This document shows positions 1-13,700 of a stretch of 64,000 nt of DNA, piece by piece. How positions within the stretch are numbered: position 1 is the stretch's first letter; the number at the start of each line of letters is the position of its first letter. The notes beneath the pieces are model-generated. The model was not told the DNA's origin, did no database searches, and saw only the letters and a list, made by a program, of their open reading frames with translations. The stretch covers positions 122,497,838 through 122,561,837 of the forward strand of contig CM057000.1 in the NCBI GenBank assembly GCA_029891345.1, read 5' to 3'. The position numbers and the translations under genes are program-made. This DNA comes from Dryococelus australis (lineage: Eukaryota > Arthropoda > Insecta > Phasmatodea > Phasmatidae).

Positions 1-89
1 GGCTGCTAACATGGAGATCTTCAGCATCATGAATGGCTGGCTGGAAACTGAGGCATGATGTCACACATACCAAGTGATTAAGAGGCACA

Positions 90-217
90 AGGCATTTTCC
101 TGTGAATGCCCATACCATCACCCATGGCATGAGGCATTGTCCTGTGAATGTCCATACTATCACCCATGGCAGGTAGCATTGTCCTGTGAATGTCCATACC
201 ATCACCCATAGTAGGTA
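90..217. repeat. 42-bp tandem repeat, three copies
   Basis: Three near-identical units start at about 92, 134 and 176, each carrying CCTGTGAATG followed by CCATAC and ATCACCCAT. The period is 42 bp. It is a local minisatellite with no coding sense. Confidence 0.85.
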
Positions 218-1910
<1,693 letters not shown>

Positions 1911-1917
1911 TTTTTCC

Positions 1918-2058
1918 TCAACTATGACGTCTACGAATCCCTTGTGCCCGTTTGTACCACCGCAGACGCATCAACCACAACAGCGACACACGGTCTCGAT
2001 CAGTGCAGGTCGACAAGAACGGCGTGTTTACGCCCTGCCACTCGTGGTCGCGGGTCAT
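1918..2058 (-). CDS. Possible small ORF in a CpG-rich block
   Basis: The stretch 1,920-2,280 is markedly richer in CpG than the rest of the window. On the minus strand it holds a 46-codon open frame from ATG at 2,058 to a stop at 1,918, beginning MTRDHEWQG and ending with a basic tail. I recognise no family. The base composition suggests a promoter or first exon, or a host-like 5' region later broken up by the adjacent MITE. Coding status is unproven; a short chance frame in GC-rich DNA is the main alternative. Confidence 0.2.
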   Translation of the reverse strand: MTRDHEWQGVNTPFLSTCTDRDRVSLLWLMRLRWYKRAQGIRRRHS

Positions 2059-2680
2059 CAGGTTTGAAATTCATCACAAAAGGTAACTCTCGTGATAAAT
2101 TGATATGTGGCCCAAAAGGATGTTTCCCGTGAAGTCACGACCGTTAGACGCAGCAGCCGTTGGAGGAAATACGGGGATAAGCGGCGCCATTTTATCCCAC
2201 GCCTCTTCGATGTTCGCGATGTCGACGGGCCGTGTAAGTGTAAAGTGGCGAGCGGTTCCTTAGCGACGAAAATTAATTAGAGTGAATACAGTTAGGGCCT
2301 TATTCATAGTGGTTTTTAGTCCGGACTAAGGAAAGATCGTCCTCCGACCAAAATTTTTCGTATTCAGAGAACATTTTTTATTGCTAGTCCCGAGGATCAT
2401 CTTGCTTCAGTACGGCCTAACTTTTAATCCGGACTGAGGGTAGGATTAGCGAGGTACTAAAGTCAAAAAGAAACCCGGTGAACATAAAATATGACAGTCT
2501 CGTTAATATTACATACCAGTGAAATCTTGATAAAGATTACGAAACATAAAACATTACGTTTAAGGCCGATTCTGTCAATCTGTATGCAAAAATATGCCGA
2601 CCCAAAGAATGAAGTGTTCCGTGAATAGTAATTCAAAAGAAAAATACCTTTAAGCTTAATAATATATCATTTGTTAGCTA

Positions 2681-2933
2681 CAGCAACGCATTTCAATTTT
2701 TGTGTCAATCAAATGCCTTCTCTGAAAACAGATTCTTAGGAGACGCGATATTAATACACTCAAAAAGAATTTCAATAAAAATCAAATTATATATATTACA
2801 TATATAACCATATTTATAATATATAATTAGATTTTTACGAAAATTCTCTTTCTAGTGTATAAATATCGCGTCTCCTAATAATCTGTTTTCAGAGAAGGCA
2901 TTTGATTGACCCAAAAATTGAAAGGCGTTGCTG
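2681..2933. mobile_element. Foldback MITE with TA target duplication
   Basis: Two arms of about 110 bp are inverted copies of each other: both contain CAGCAACGC at the outer end, AAATGCCTTCTCTGAAAACA and GGAGACGCGATATT. The AT-rich centre is near 2,806. TA dinucleotides flank both ends, fitting a Tc1/mariner-mobilised MITE inserted into the surrounding Harbinger-type element. The RNA or single strand would form a long hairpin. Confidence 0.8.
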
Positions 2934-2944
2934 TATATGTATGA

Positions 2945-3028
2945 GTGAGAGAGAGAGAGAGAGTGTGTGTGTGTGTGTGTGTGTGTGCGCGTGCGTGTGC
3001 GTGTGTACACACACACACACACACACAT
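2945..3028. repeat. (GA)n(GT)n(CA)n compound microsatellite
   Basis: Consecutive GA, GT, GC-rich GT and CA dinucleotide runs. Long open frames across it are low-complexity artefacts. Confidence 0.9.
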
Positions 3029-3037
3029 ATAATAAAC

Positions 3038-3115
3038 TAGAATGTATTGGTAGCTCAATTGTAACATCGTGAGTTGATGTGCAGAAGAACGTAAATTCGA
3101 ATCTCCTCTGGGAGG
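3038..3115 (+). mobile_element. tRNA-like SINE fragment
   Basis: The sequence GGTAGCTCAATTGT resembles a tRNA A box and AAATTCGAATCTCC about 45 bp later resembles a B box. The spacing fits a tRNA-derived SINE head. No clear tail or target duplication is seen, so the boundaries are approximate. Confidence 0.45.
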
Positions 3116-4139
3116 TAGAATTTTAACTAGTTTATAACGTATTTTTGTCATGTATTTAACATTACAATACACATTCAACATCATTATAAAGACAGCATTG
3201 ACGTAAAAAATGAAATCAGTGCATAGGGGTGTACTATGGAAATTTAACAAATCAGTATGGAATAATAAGACATTAGTATATTAATTTTATCGTTCTCCAT
3301 TATGCAGTATTGCCATATATAATACAGTCATAAAACAAGAGTAAAACGAAAAAAGTGACGTTAATGTAATGAATAATGTGATTTGTTTATAGGAGCAGGG
3401 TAGGGGTAGGCAAAAATAACACAGCACATTACCGAGAGCATAACTCTTGAATGGAAATCATCAAAACTGAATATACGGCCAAGATATTTTATATGTACTT
3501 TTTCTATTCCAAAGATACTGCGCAAAATATATTTATATTTTTAAAACGTATACTTTTACTTTCAATTCATTACACAATATATTAGACTACATTCTTTTAC
3601 TTGTCATGTTCGTTAAGATTATTGTACATTACTATTAAATTTGAAAAGAAAATATGTTTTTTCTAAATAATTTATATTGTATTTAGCGCTACCTAAGAGA
3701 CGAAAGTCTGTAATGCGCATGCGCAGTAAATTTGACAACAGTGTACGTCCATGATTTTTCGACTAAAGTTAGACCTACTCTGGTCGGGGTTTATGAATAC
3801 GATATAGTTAGTCCACCCTTAGTCCGGACTAACCTCAGACCAACTCCGAGGAAGGTCATCTCTAGATTATCCTTGGACGAAGCTCTGGCTATGAATAAGG
3901 CCCTTAGTTTTTATAAGTATTGCACCTAGCTTACTAGGGAAGCCGCCCGTTTTTCCATATAGGGTTACCAAAATTCTACAGAAGACAGGGTATTCCGCCC
4001 ACTTTAATGAAATGTATATGACGACACATGAAATGAAATACGAACACTAATTCCCGTTTGTCGCCATAATGCATTAATTATAAGAGTGTACATGTCGTCA
4101 TTCAACGAGAATCAGCCACGTAAGGCATCATTTCATTTA

Positions 4140-4760
4140 ACATCATCCTTCAAGTGCGGTGACGTACTCGTGACGTCACATCCTTAGCCATACCTAGGGC
4201 TCCGACGTTCACGGGTATGTCACCAACATGTTTTAGTGATTATTAATAATTATGTCAAGTGTTCGTTCTTTTAATCATGTAAGTTGTGCCGTTTTTTTTT
4301 TTTTTGCGGCAGGCTCACTGCGGCCATCTTAATCAGTCCGACTTCAGCACTCGACCAACGCAACAGGACGGACGGTAATCTCCCGCGTTAACCCCCTCGG
4401 AACTTCCAATTAGGCTGCATATTTAATCGCAATAGTGTAACGTAAAACCAGAACCTTTTAACTTCATTTATAATAGCCGAGGGGAGGCCTGACTTGCGTC
4501 CTGAGATAATATTCCAGGACTTCACGCGTACGGGACGCGTTCATCACGTAATTAATTCTTAAGGCCCTCGCCTTATTTTCGCAGCAACGACCACCGGCAT
4601 GCCTCGAGTGCCGGGTCCGCATTTAAAAGGATATGCATCCTTTTGCAGTGACATTAGTTGTAGGTGTCATTTCTTGAATAAAACTGTCACACATTGAATA
4701 GGCGACTTTTGTTGACTTTACTCTCCTGAGTAACGTCGTGCACTGCGCCCTAACGCTGTT
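4140..4760 (+). other. CpG-rich block with AATAAA; possible solo LTR or 3' exon
   Basis: A GC- and CpG-rich stretch in AT-rich surroundings. It has a T-run followed by GCGGCAG at about 4,292-4,317 that could serve as a splice acceptor, a TTTAAAAGG TATA-like motif near 4,622 and an AATAAA signal near 4,676. This layout fits either an old solo LTR or the terminal exon of a transcript. No long open frame and no second copy are seen. Confidence 0.25.
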
Positions 4761-4779
4761 TTTTTCATGTACCTCTGTG

Positions 4780-7700
4780 TGCCTAAACTTCTGAAACAGT
4801 GCACCGAGTTCTACAAAACATTTGAAGTATTTAGTACGAACACTCGACTTTTCTAGTTTCCGACAGAGCCAAGTGCTATTATCAAAATGTCAGCTTGTCA
4901 AAGTTTTTAGATGTTATGTCATACATTAGGAACCATTCAACTGACATCAGGCAAAATTGGTAGATATTAAGGTAGATCATGTCAGCATCATTAGTTACGC
5001 ATTTCAGAAAGTGCTGTAGTATAAAAAAATTCCTTCTAGTGCGGGGTAGAAGGAATGTAGTTTTATATTTAGCAGTCCTGGAATGATATGACCTTAGCAA
5101 TACTTGTCAAAAGGGGGAAGGGGGAGGAATACCGGGACTTATTTCATAATTCAAGTTGAAATAATGAGATAAATATATTGTAACACTTCAGTCAATGTTG
5201 ACGCCATCGGGTGAGACCCGAGTCGAACGATGACACAATTTACTTATGGTAGGTGGGCGCCAGCGGTGCTTCCCAGACACTGCACTTCGAGACTCAGGGT
5301 TCTCAGGGATGCTGTGGGTTCTGTGTGTCCGTTTCACCCAATCATCTTTACAAAGCACTGATCATTACTAAACATTTATCTCTGAAAGAAAAGCGGGAGT
5401 TGCTGGCTTAACGCTAAAGATAAACACCTGGGTTTTTACACTGAGCAACATACAATTTATTGATTCCCAAGTACAATATTGTGCCAGAAATATGAATTAA
5501 TGATTGAAATTCGGACGTGTCTAGCTAACTCAGTTGGGTGCTTCCCCCGCTCGAAATTAATCTAGCGCACTCCTAGGTGGATGATTTTCTCCGGGGTGTT
5601 TGAGAACACAGCCTCCACAAGGAAAGGGGTCTACAGCCGCTAGGATGGACTATAGAATTTTCCTGGAGACAGGACACGGAGAATTACAGAATGAACACTA
5701 ACACGTGTAATTATTTTACGTCGCTAATGTGGACTCGTCGGGACGCTTCTCCCAGCACATGTTGAGTGTGGTGACGGTGTGTACACATAGCCGGCTAGGA
5801 CAGAAATAGTGTCACCGTACAAATTACACAAATAATTATGATACAACATGGGACACTATGTGAGTAAGCACAATAAACAAGCAGATGCTTGAAGGTATTA
5901 TTAGATGGCGTGGATGCTGCTGGATAAAGTCCTTAGCGGATCATGTGGTGCAGGTGAAATTGCAATATTTTTTCCGAGAAAACCGTAAATTAATAACGGA
6001 CGAAATGGCAACGGTATTGGGAAAATTATTTCCCTTAAGGTCCAAGCATACAAAAGCATCAAACATGAGAATTCACGAACCCTGAATTAAAACAATTCAT
6101 ATTACCCTGAGATTTATTGAAGCGCACATGATATTACAGCAATATACTCTTAAAGCGCATGGATGGCGCAGGTATAGACATGGCGATATCTGACCGCGTG
6201 GCCATGGGCGATGTGGCCTTAACACAATTAAACATGAAAATTACTCTGAAATACATACATAGAAATATCACCCTTAATATTTCACATAACAACTAAGCAT
6301 AAATTACAATGAAACGCCTTTATTTTAGGTGAATGACGCCTGATTTACAAGTTGCGCGGGCCGCGTGGCCTCTCCGACATCTTTCCTCCTCTCATCGATT
6401 TAAGTTTTAAAAAGCTGCAAGGGCGCAAAATAATTATTTAAGCGGAAACATTATGCTGGGGATGTCTGGCAAAACGTACGCAAAGCAAAAGTTAACCGGC
6501 AAACTAAAATGAACAATGGAAATCTAACTCGGCGCAAAAATGTGAAAGTGCATATATGACAGCGCCTTACCTCGTCAGCTCTCCTAGGACGACTGCTCAG
6601 AAGCAGGGGTCGCGCGCACCTATAGTCCGTTCATGGTAAAGTGTACACTTTTTGAAGCGGTTTCATCAAACATAATAACCAATAAATACATTTCATTGTG
6701 GCCACGGACTTTTGGTTTTGGTTATGGTGAATGTATACACTGTGTTTATTACTCACGTGGCCGGGTTTACACTGACAAATGGTAGAAGGATATAAATTGG
6801 TTAAAGAAAAAAGTAACTAGGGCTTCATAAGTGCTCATTTTACCGTCAACGGCCTATACCATGGCTGCCTACGGCGTTCACACAAGCGGAAGTGCTATGC
6901 ACGCCGAGTAAATCTTTTGTTATTAAAAATAAATGGCACATAAATAGTTATGTTACATAAGCACACTATACATTTAAATTGTGAAATATTTGTGTTCGTT
7001 GACTGTTCCATATTTAGGCTTTTACACCGGAATAATAACGCCCTTGTTCTTCGCGCAGCGTGCATTTTGAATTTGAACCAAACATGGTGCAACATTTTAT
7101 GAACATACAATTTTAACATTTTAGATCACTTTGACCCTGAAATAAATAGAAAACATGATGTAGACTTCGAAACAATAATTCCGTTACGGGAGAGTCTAGG
7201 TTATGGCCTCTTTGTGCACGTGCTTACCCACGTGTCATGAGAGTGGCGAGCGCCGTCATGGTCTGAACGCTGCTGGTTATGTATTTACAGCATGAACATT
7301 GAAATTTTATATTTTATACTACCTACAGTTTAATAACTAAGAGCAACCAAATTGAACATCAAATGAATAAATATAGCTTTACCTTGTTCTTTGTAGGCTG
7401 TAAGACACCTAAACCGACAAGAGGATTCAGATGGAAATTGGAGGGGTGCGCTGCAAAGTTGCCAACTGCAATAATATAAGGAGATGTGTTTTTGTTGCAT
7501 TGCAAATTATGCCATGACGGTAGCTTATCGTCCTAGAGTTTTAATTTATAAATTCATCATTCCCGTCTGTAAAATAATGTGTTATTCCTAACTTATGAAC
7601 AATGCAAGCCCAGCATTAAAACTTTTAGATTGTCTGTCATTGTGGTTCTGTTCTTATAAGGTCACTAAATGGAAGCGATAATATTTATATACTTGAAATA

Positions 7701-8160
7701 CATTACACTTGGGCAACAAAAATAAATTCTCAAAAAAATAAGTAGTGTAAAATATGTATTTTGGTAGCTATGCTTAGTAAACTAAACAACTCAGTATAAA
7801 TCTTATTTTAAAAATTTAGTTACCATATTACTATGGATTGAAAAATTTTGTTTCATTAGGCAATGTACCTACTTGTAAATATATTTAAACCTGTTACTAA
7901 CTGTATTTATTGAATTTATCGAATCTATATTTTTATTTTTAAAAATTCAACATTGCTATAATTTAAACATATTTTTGATTGATGGTTGAAGTATATGTAG
8001 CATGTGTATAAATAAATAATATTACATTAAATACATAACTTATTTACTGACCGGGAGTCAAATCTCCATGCCAATCCATTCACCGTTTGTCAGAGCTGCC
8101 ATCCCGTCAGCTCTCCAAGTCACTACGCATGTCAACTCAGATGACCGGCAAGCCTGCAGA
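4780..8160. other. No recognisable gene; mixed AT-rich DNA
   Basis: Short open frames are scattered here but none has a recognisable motif or codon bias. Moderately CpG-rich patches lie at about 5,200-5,330 and 6,540-6,640; the latter has a GTAAGG donor-like motif on the minus strand near 6,567. I do not call an exon from this. Confidence 0.4.
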
Positions 8161-8178
8161 GTGCAGGAGTATAGTTGA

Positions 8179-8236
8179 AAGAGAGAGAGTGTGTGTGTGT
8201 ATGTGTGTGTTTGTTTGTTTGTGTGTTTGTGTGTGT
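8179..8236. repeat. (GA)n(GT)n/(GTTT)n microsatellite
   Basis: GA run followed by GT and GTTT repeats. Confidence 0.85.
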
Positions 8237-8910
8237 TTTTTTAACACATGATGAAATGGTTTATCAGAGTAATTTTTCTGGAATATTCTGTCGGTGGGTG
8301 TGGGATATGTTTAAGCCGCACATATGAGTTTTTTTTTTCCTGTTAAGAGTTCGTCTATATATAAGGAATAAAGCAGGGGAAGTGTTCTCGCTTGAAATAT
8401 CCTATGGACAACACGTTTTCAACAAGGCTTCAGTCGTGAGCTATTGTTCCTGGGGAGCAGACATAAGTGTATCTAGGTATAATGTGCATACTTGGTAAGT
8501 ATGTAGTTCCTATAGTGAATGCTATCACAGTTAAGTGTAATTCCTCCCACCCACAATTATAATATTAATAATAATTACAAAGTCTGAAACATATGAAATG
8601 GTATATGACAGTTGAAGTCTGACTGTCTTGCTGAGAGGATATATGACTTTGGTGATTATGTAGTTGGTTATTATTCATGTGTGTATGCGCATACATAGTG
8701 AATATTCATTTCGTGTTTATGCAAGTATGACTTGCTCAATTACGCCACATACATGATTACGTCATTACCAGATTACATCATACAACTGCATTCCCCTCCA
8801 CCCTTCTCGATCTTCAACAGACACTGGGCATCTGTCGAGCGTGTGACGTCGAGCATGTAACATCTATGTAGCAATAGCTGTAAGTGCAATTCCTAGACTT
8901 TTTTTTTATA

Positions 8911-9290
8911 TTAAATGAGTCGCCCGGGAATCGAACCCTGTAATCCAAAAATAACCACATTAATTACCCTCATCAGGAATTCATCTCAAAAATAAATATT
9001 TGTTAAATTCAAAAATATAATAATATTAAGTGATCTGACAAAAATTGAGCCTGATAATCTCAAAATACCATTACACTGATTGCTCTAAGCAGTAATCCAA
9101 GTCAAAAATAATGTTTTTCTTAAATTCGGAAACAAAGTAATATGAGACTCGAACTTGGTAATCAAAAAATAACATGGCATTAATTGCTCTAAGCACGAAT
9201 ACAATTCAAAAATAAATTCTTGTTAAATTTGAAAATAAAATTGTATTAAGTATCCTGTCCGAGAATATAATTAGGTAATCTAAAAATCAG
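8911..9290. repeat. Degenerate tandem repeat, about 107-115 bp, 3.3 copies
   Basis: Units begin near 8,911, 9,026, 9,139 and 9,246. Each carries a CGGGAATCGAACCCTG-like or GACTCGAACTTGGTAATC-like start, then ATTGCTCTAAGCA and AATAAATTCTTGTTAAATT-like blocks. The first unit keeps a tRNA B-box-like core in reverse, suggesting that the unit arose from a SINE that was later amplified in tandem. Confidence 0.7.
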
Positions 9291-9329
9291 CAATATTTAA
9301 CCATTTTTACCCCCTTTCGATTTAACCCT

Positions 9330-10010
9330 TTCACCAGAAGTGCCCTTATCGCTATCATCGGAAGTGGACTTATTGCGAACATGTGGCAGTGTTCGAAAAT
9401 GCGCCAAAACCCTCCCGCCTACACTACTGCCTGACTTTGGAACACCGAGTAATACACTGTGTCCTGGAAGTCTCCCCTTAAGGCAGCCTTTTTCAAGTCT
9501 TTTAGAAAGTTTACAACTGTGTTTAAATGCCTTACGCCCAGCAGGGTAGTTTAAGTAAGCAATGCAGAAAGGTCCTGCAGTCTGCTGTCAGAGAGCTTCT
9601 TACTTTAACGCCAGTAGAAACCACCACAGATAACAGCGACACTTAACCTGGTCAAGCCACAGTATCTCTATTTTGCCCACCAACACGAATCTCCTCCGAA
9701 GAACATGTAGCTATCGAGGTCATTCGACAGGGAGAAGAGGCTATTCTAGGACTTATTGGCCTTGGCATACATTCGATTTGCCAGAACCTCCAAAGCCATT
9801 TGTTACTCAGAAACGAACCTCGTCTCTCCCCACCTCGTCAAGCACGCAGCTGTGCCTCTAGAGTGAGCACTGCATCTGGGAAGATCATTCAACTTCGTCT
9901 TCAAAACACTGTTACTCCTGATTTTTTTTCCCCTGCACACCAGCCTACTAGGTCAACTCTCTATAAAGGCCTGGCCCTTCAGGAACTTAAGATCCCTGCC
10001 TAGTTCCACC
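9330..10010 (+). pseudogene. Unidentified coding remnant
   Basis: Base composition is more balanced than in the flanks, and overlapping open frames of 60-70 codons switch frame. One frame around 9,690-9,830 reads as a helical peptide with SSEEHVAIEVIRQGEEAILG followed by a leucine-rich stretch. I do not recognise the family. It looks like a decayed transposon- or host-derived ORF, not an intact gene. Confidence 0.3.
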
Positions 10011-10531
10011 CATGCTCCCGTTAAACTGGCTTCATGGTATTTGTCGTCCCTAATAACTCATCTTCATCTTTGGTAGTCCCTAAAACAAAGAAACCCAATG
10101 TTGGGAACCCTCGGCCCAGTCTGGCATTTCTCTAATATTTTGCATCTCAGTATATGTTCCACCTGGAACACTAATTGTATACCAAAGTGAGAAGTGTAAG
10201 GTAAAAAAAAAAAGTAATCACAACATATCGAGAAAAATAAAAAAATCGAAAAATAATTATAAAAAAATGAGCAAAAATTACAGAAATAACTCTGACCACC
10301 AAGTTGGTTGTTGTCGATCTTAACATTGACCCCAATCACCTTAAACTCAAAAAATACAAACATCACAAAATTCTGAAAAAATTGTGAAAAGGGGGAAAAA
10401 AAATACCTAATGCAAAAAACTAAGTTGAATGTATGTTACCCTGGGGGTTCGATTCTTATAAGATGGCAGAGTACAGCCACCTCCTGGTACACCAATCAGT
10501 GGTCAACCAACCTTACCAATATTTTTATTGA

Positions 10532-11245
10532 CTATTTTATCGGCAAGCCTCTAACCATATAAACCAACAATACCAGCATAAAATACGTGGGCGATTCCCA
10601 GCCGACTCGTTTGTAACCAGCCTCCTTCAGTTCTTCGACGATGTATATAATTTCGTTGGGTATGCGAGTAATTTCCAACCTTTTGCAAAGAGACCAACAA
10701 TTGTAGCCTATTAACGAGTTCATTCGGGTCGTTCCAAAACATTTAGGTTTTACTGTCATCATTTATCTTCCTCAGACCTACCCCACTTCCCCACTTTTCA
10801 GTGCTAGCCCACTGAAAAGGTCTGCAAGAATGTCGATTTTTTTTCGTATTCCAAGTACTTAAAAGAACTAGTCTCTGGATCGTTATCTTGGTAAAGAGCA
10901 TGTGTGAGTTCGAATAATGTCTTATATTCCACCAGGTAATCATCAGTATACTCCTTAGGCTCCTTGCGAAATAGAAGTTCGTAAAGCCAGAGGGTGGAGG
11001 GGGTTCAATGTGTATTGTAATTGCCTACTTGGATAATCCCACCCTGTAGAAACTCTATTTCATCAGCATTGAGGAACCATTTATCGTCTTTACTTTAAAC
11101 ACCGTATGTCGTAGCATTATTACAAGATGTGTATGATCGTGGCTACCGACGAGCCAGAGCATTGGATTTGAGGGCTCTCTTCTGTGCCTTTTTCTTGTGT
11201 GGCAAATCCACATCCATCCATCATCCCGATCTCTTTGTACGTTAT
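10532..11245 (-). mobile_element. Polinton fragment (DUF8207-type ORF piece)
   Basis: On the minus strand 11,150-11,240 matches the Polinton at 39,380-39,450, sharing TTTGCCACACAAGAA and the peptide tail ALKSNALAR. Further along, 10,810-10,985 has LYELLFRKEPKEYTDDYL and 10,600-10,740 has FWNDPNELVNRLQLL with VGNYSHT. The Polinton at 39.47 kb has NELVDRLQ and VGNYSHT at the same place. These are hallmarks of a conserved arthropod Polinton protein known to me as DUF8207. It is an old, broken fragment with no terminal repeats nearby. Confidence 0.7.
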
Positions 11246-11674
11246 TACATTTCCGCTTCTTAGCCAGAGAAAAAAATAGTATTTTCAGAAATTCAAATAT
11301 ACATTTTTTTATATGTTGATTTTTTTTTTTGTATTGACTGTGTAGGCCTACTAAACAAATAGTGTGTGAAAATTTTTATTAGCGTGTTTTATTTATTTAA
11401 AAATAAAGCCTTATAAATCATTGAAATTAGAATATTATTAGTAAAATAGGAGAGATTAGACTGTGTGTGTGTTTTGGAGGATGTCTCGTCGCTTAAAGGT
11501 TTGAAAATATGTGATGTCGGAGCTCTCTGGCGGTAGATACTAAAAAATAAATTACTTACCACGCTCTATAGTATCCAATACCAGAAAAAATGTGTTAAAG
11601 ACACAATTTAGTGGCCAATATGTATATACAATTGATTGGTATGGGTAGAGGAATATATTGTTACATTGAGGAAA

Positions 11675-12050
11675 GGAGTGTGGTGAGAGGTGGTAGGTGG
11701 GGGTGGTTGGTTAGGGTGGATGAGACAGCACTGGTAGGAGAGGGGGGGGGGTAACATTATGTTCCTTGATTTTTAGGATTCTTTTTCTATTTTTTGCTAT
11801 TTTTTGGGAGAGTGGTGGTGAGGATTGGTGGTGTTGGTTAGGTCGGTAGGCTGGTCAAGGGTAGGGTGGTCTAATATATGTTCTTCGATTTTTAGAATTT
11901 GTTTGCTATTTTTTATTATTGGGAGAGTGTAAATGAGGGGTGGTGTCAGTTAGGGTGTTCGTCTCGATCGGGGGGAGTGTGGGTTGTTATATGTTCTTCC
12001 ATTTTAATTTTTTTTTCTATTTATGCAATTTTTTAAACTTTTTTTTTTGG
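11675..12050. repeat. G/T-rich degenerate tandem repeat, about 115-120 bp
   Basis: Three units each contain TATGTTCTTCGATTTTTAG, a T-rich CTATTTTTT tract and a GGGAGAGTGGTGGTGAGG-type G-rich block (starts near 11,755, 11,875 and 11,985). The strand is strongly G/T biased. Confidence 0.65.
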
Positions 12051-12430
12051 AACTTTTTGGGTTAAAGGTTTTGGGCATGGGGTCAAGGAACAAGGCTACT
12101 TGCGGTCCGGTGATGTCACAACATGGCAGTTCCCAAGTGCGACCTTCGCCTGTTACATCATAGCTGGAGGCTCTTCAGCTCCTCCATCAGGACCCATTGC
12201 ACATGGATCGGCCATTTCATACTCCTGCTGTGTTTAATTTACTTTTTAAAACCATTGTAAAGTATTGCAGGCTTTGTTTTAAATTGATTTTGTATACAAG
12301 TACTGTGGTTAAATACAGTTTAAAATAACAAAATAAATTGTGAGTTGAAAAGAAAATGAAGAGGATAATTTAATATGGCAGTTTGCATACTTGTGGATTA
12401 AAACAAAAACGGAGTAGTGCAGACGCGCTC

Positions 12431-12808
12431 TGGCTATTGAGCGAGGCAAAAGGGACATATAAACCAGCCCAGCATCACAATAAGTCAATATCAAAAAACA
12501 GAAAATTCCAAAAACCCAACCTTCAAGAGAGAGTATTCCCCAACCCAAGCAGCAAAAACACATGAAAACATTTTACGTGGTTTATTATAAAATTTCTATA
12601 GCAAGAACACACGAAAACCTTTTACTTGGCTCATTATAAAATTTCTATAGAAGTACAAAATATAAGAAACATCGCTACACATAAACAAAAAGTTAGACGC
12701 TTCTTAAGCAAACAGATATGTGAAAGCGCAATACAAACTTTATATAGTTACTTATATTGAAAAGTATGGTGCTTCTTAACAGATATGTGAAAGTACAATG
12801 CAAACTTG
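12431..12808 (-). repeat. Gypsy B left LTR, first part
   Basis: Matches 23,916-24,350 of the right LTR. It stops in the LTR minisatellite, where Gypsy A begins. Confidence 0.8.
12690..12808. repeat. LTR minisatellite, two units
   Basis: Units of about 72-77 bp with GCTTCTTAA, ACAGATATGTGAAAG and CAATNCAAACTTTAT. The same units recur three times at 16,985-17,210 and at 24,143-24,350. Confidence 0.75.
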
Positions 12809-12810
12809 AG

Positions 12811-13700
12811 AGATTCGAACAACATTTAGCCCACTTACTGGTGCTTCTGGAGAATCCTTGGCTTGCATAGAAACTTGGACACCTTGGGACATGCCAACAC
12901 CACTTCCCAGTGGATTATAGGGGGCATTGATGGTTTCTGCAGCAGATGAGTATCTTACATGTAGCTGATCAATGCGTCGTCGAAGTATTAAACCTCCACT
13001 TGTTAAAACTATATATGATAATGACCCTGTCACCTCAACAATGACTGCTTCTAGCAATTTCGCTCCACGTCCCCAACTTTGAGCATATACCAGATCCTAC
13101 AGCACAAACCTTCGTGGTGCTGTCTGTATTCCCTTGCTCTCCTGCCGATCCATCGTCTCATGCCAGAAGTCGGGATGGACTCTGTCGAGACATGTCCGCA
13201 GGTATCTTCTCATGAGTAGTTCTGCTGGGCTGGATCCTGTTGTTGCATTCGGGGTTACACGTTGTGTTAGAAGCAGCCTGGCTATCTTCTGGGCTAAATC
13301 ACTTCCCTTGATTTTCTAGATCATCTCTTCTGTCGTTTGGAGCATCCGTTCAGCCTGCCCGTTTGAGGAAGGATGGCATGGCGCTACAGTGACCAAACTA
13401 ATACCGCTGTTGCTAGCAAATGTCCTAAATGCCATTGAAGTGAAAGCTGTGCCGTAATCACTGATTATTACATCTGAAAGACCATGTGTAGCAAACAAGG
13501 AATGTAATAATCTGATTACACTTCCAGCATCAGTAGAGGACACCGGAAAATCTTCAAGACATTTACAATATGAGTCAACCAGCACAAGAAACACCTGCCC
13601 CCGGACCAGGCCTACATAATCCACATGGAGGTGTGACTAAGGCTGCTTAGTGCACTCCCAAGGGTGGTTTGGTGCTTTAGGTGGTGCGTGACGTGTTACC
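12811..13700 (-). pseudogene. Gypsy A integrase region
   Basis: The core is at 13,316-13,624, with VDSYCKCLEDFPV, ISDYGTAFTSMAF and the HPSSNGQAERM motif typical of Gypsy integrases. The C-terminal part (12,840-13,050) has IVEVTGSLSYIVLTSGG, typical of K02A2.6-like elements. Confidence 0.85.

Larger units (their letters stand above)
2295..3903. mobile_element. PIF/Harbinger-type non-autonomous element
   Basis: The ends are inverted copies of GGGCCTTATTCATAG, flanked on both sides by the 3-bp target duplication TTA (2,292-2,294 and 3,904-3,906). TIRs starting GGG and a TWA-type 3-bp duplication are the marks of PIF/Harbinger. A second, sub-terminal inverted motif, TTAGTCCGGACTAA, recurs near both ends. 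There is no transposase. The inside carries a foldback MITE, a microsatellite and a tRNA-like piece, so it has served as a target for other elements. Confidence 0.85.

Noticed and set aside
2852-3250. 132-codon open frame on the minus strand
   Set aside because: It runs through GA/GT/CA microsatellite and MITE arms; low complexity and no motif.
8911-9290. CRISPR-like array
   Set aside because: Units are too long and diverged, with no constant repeat and unique spacers; the genome is eukaryotic.
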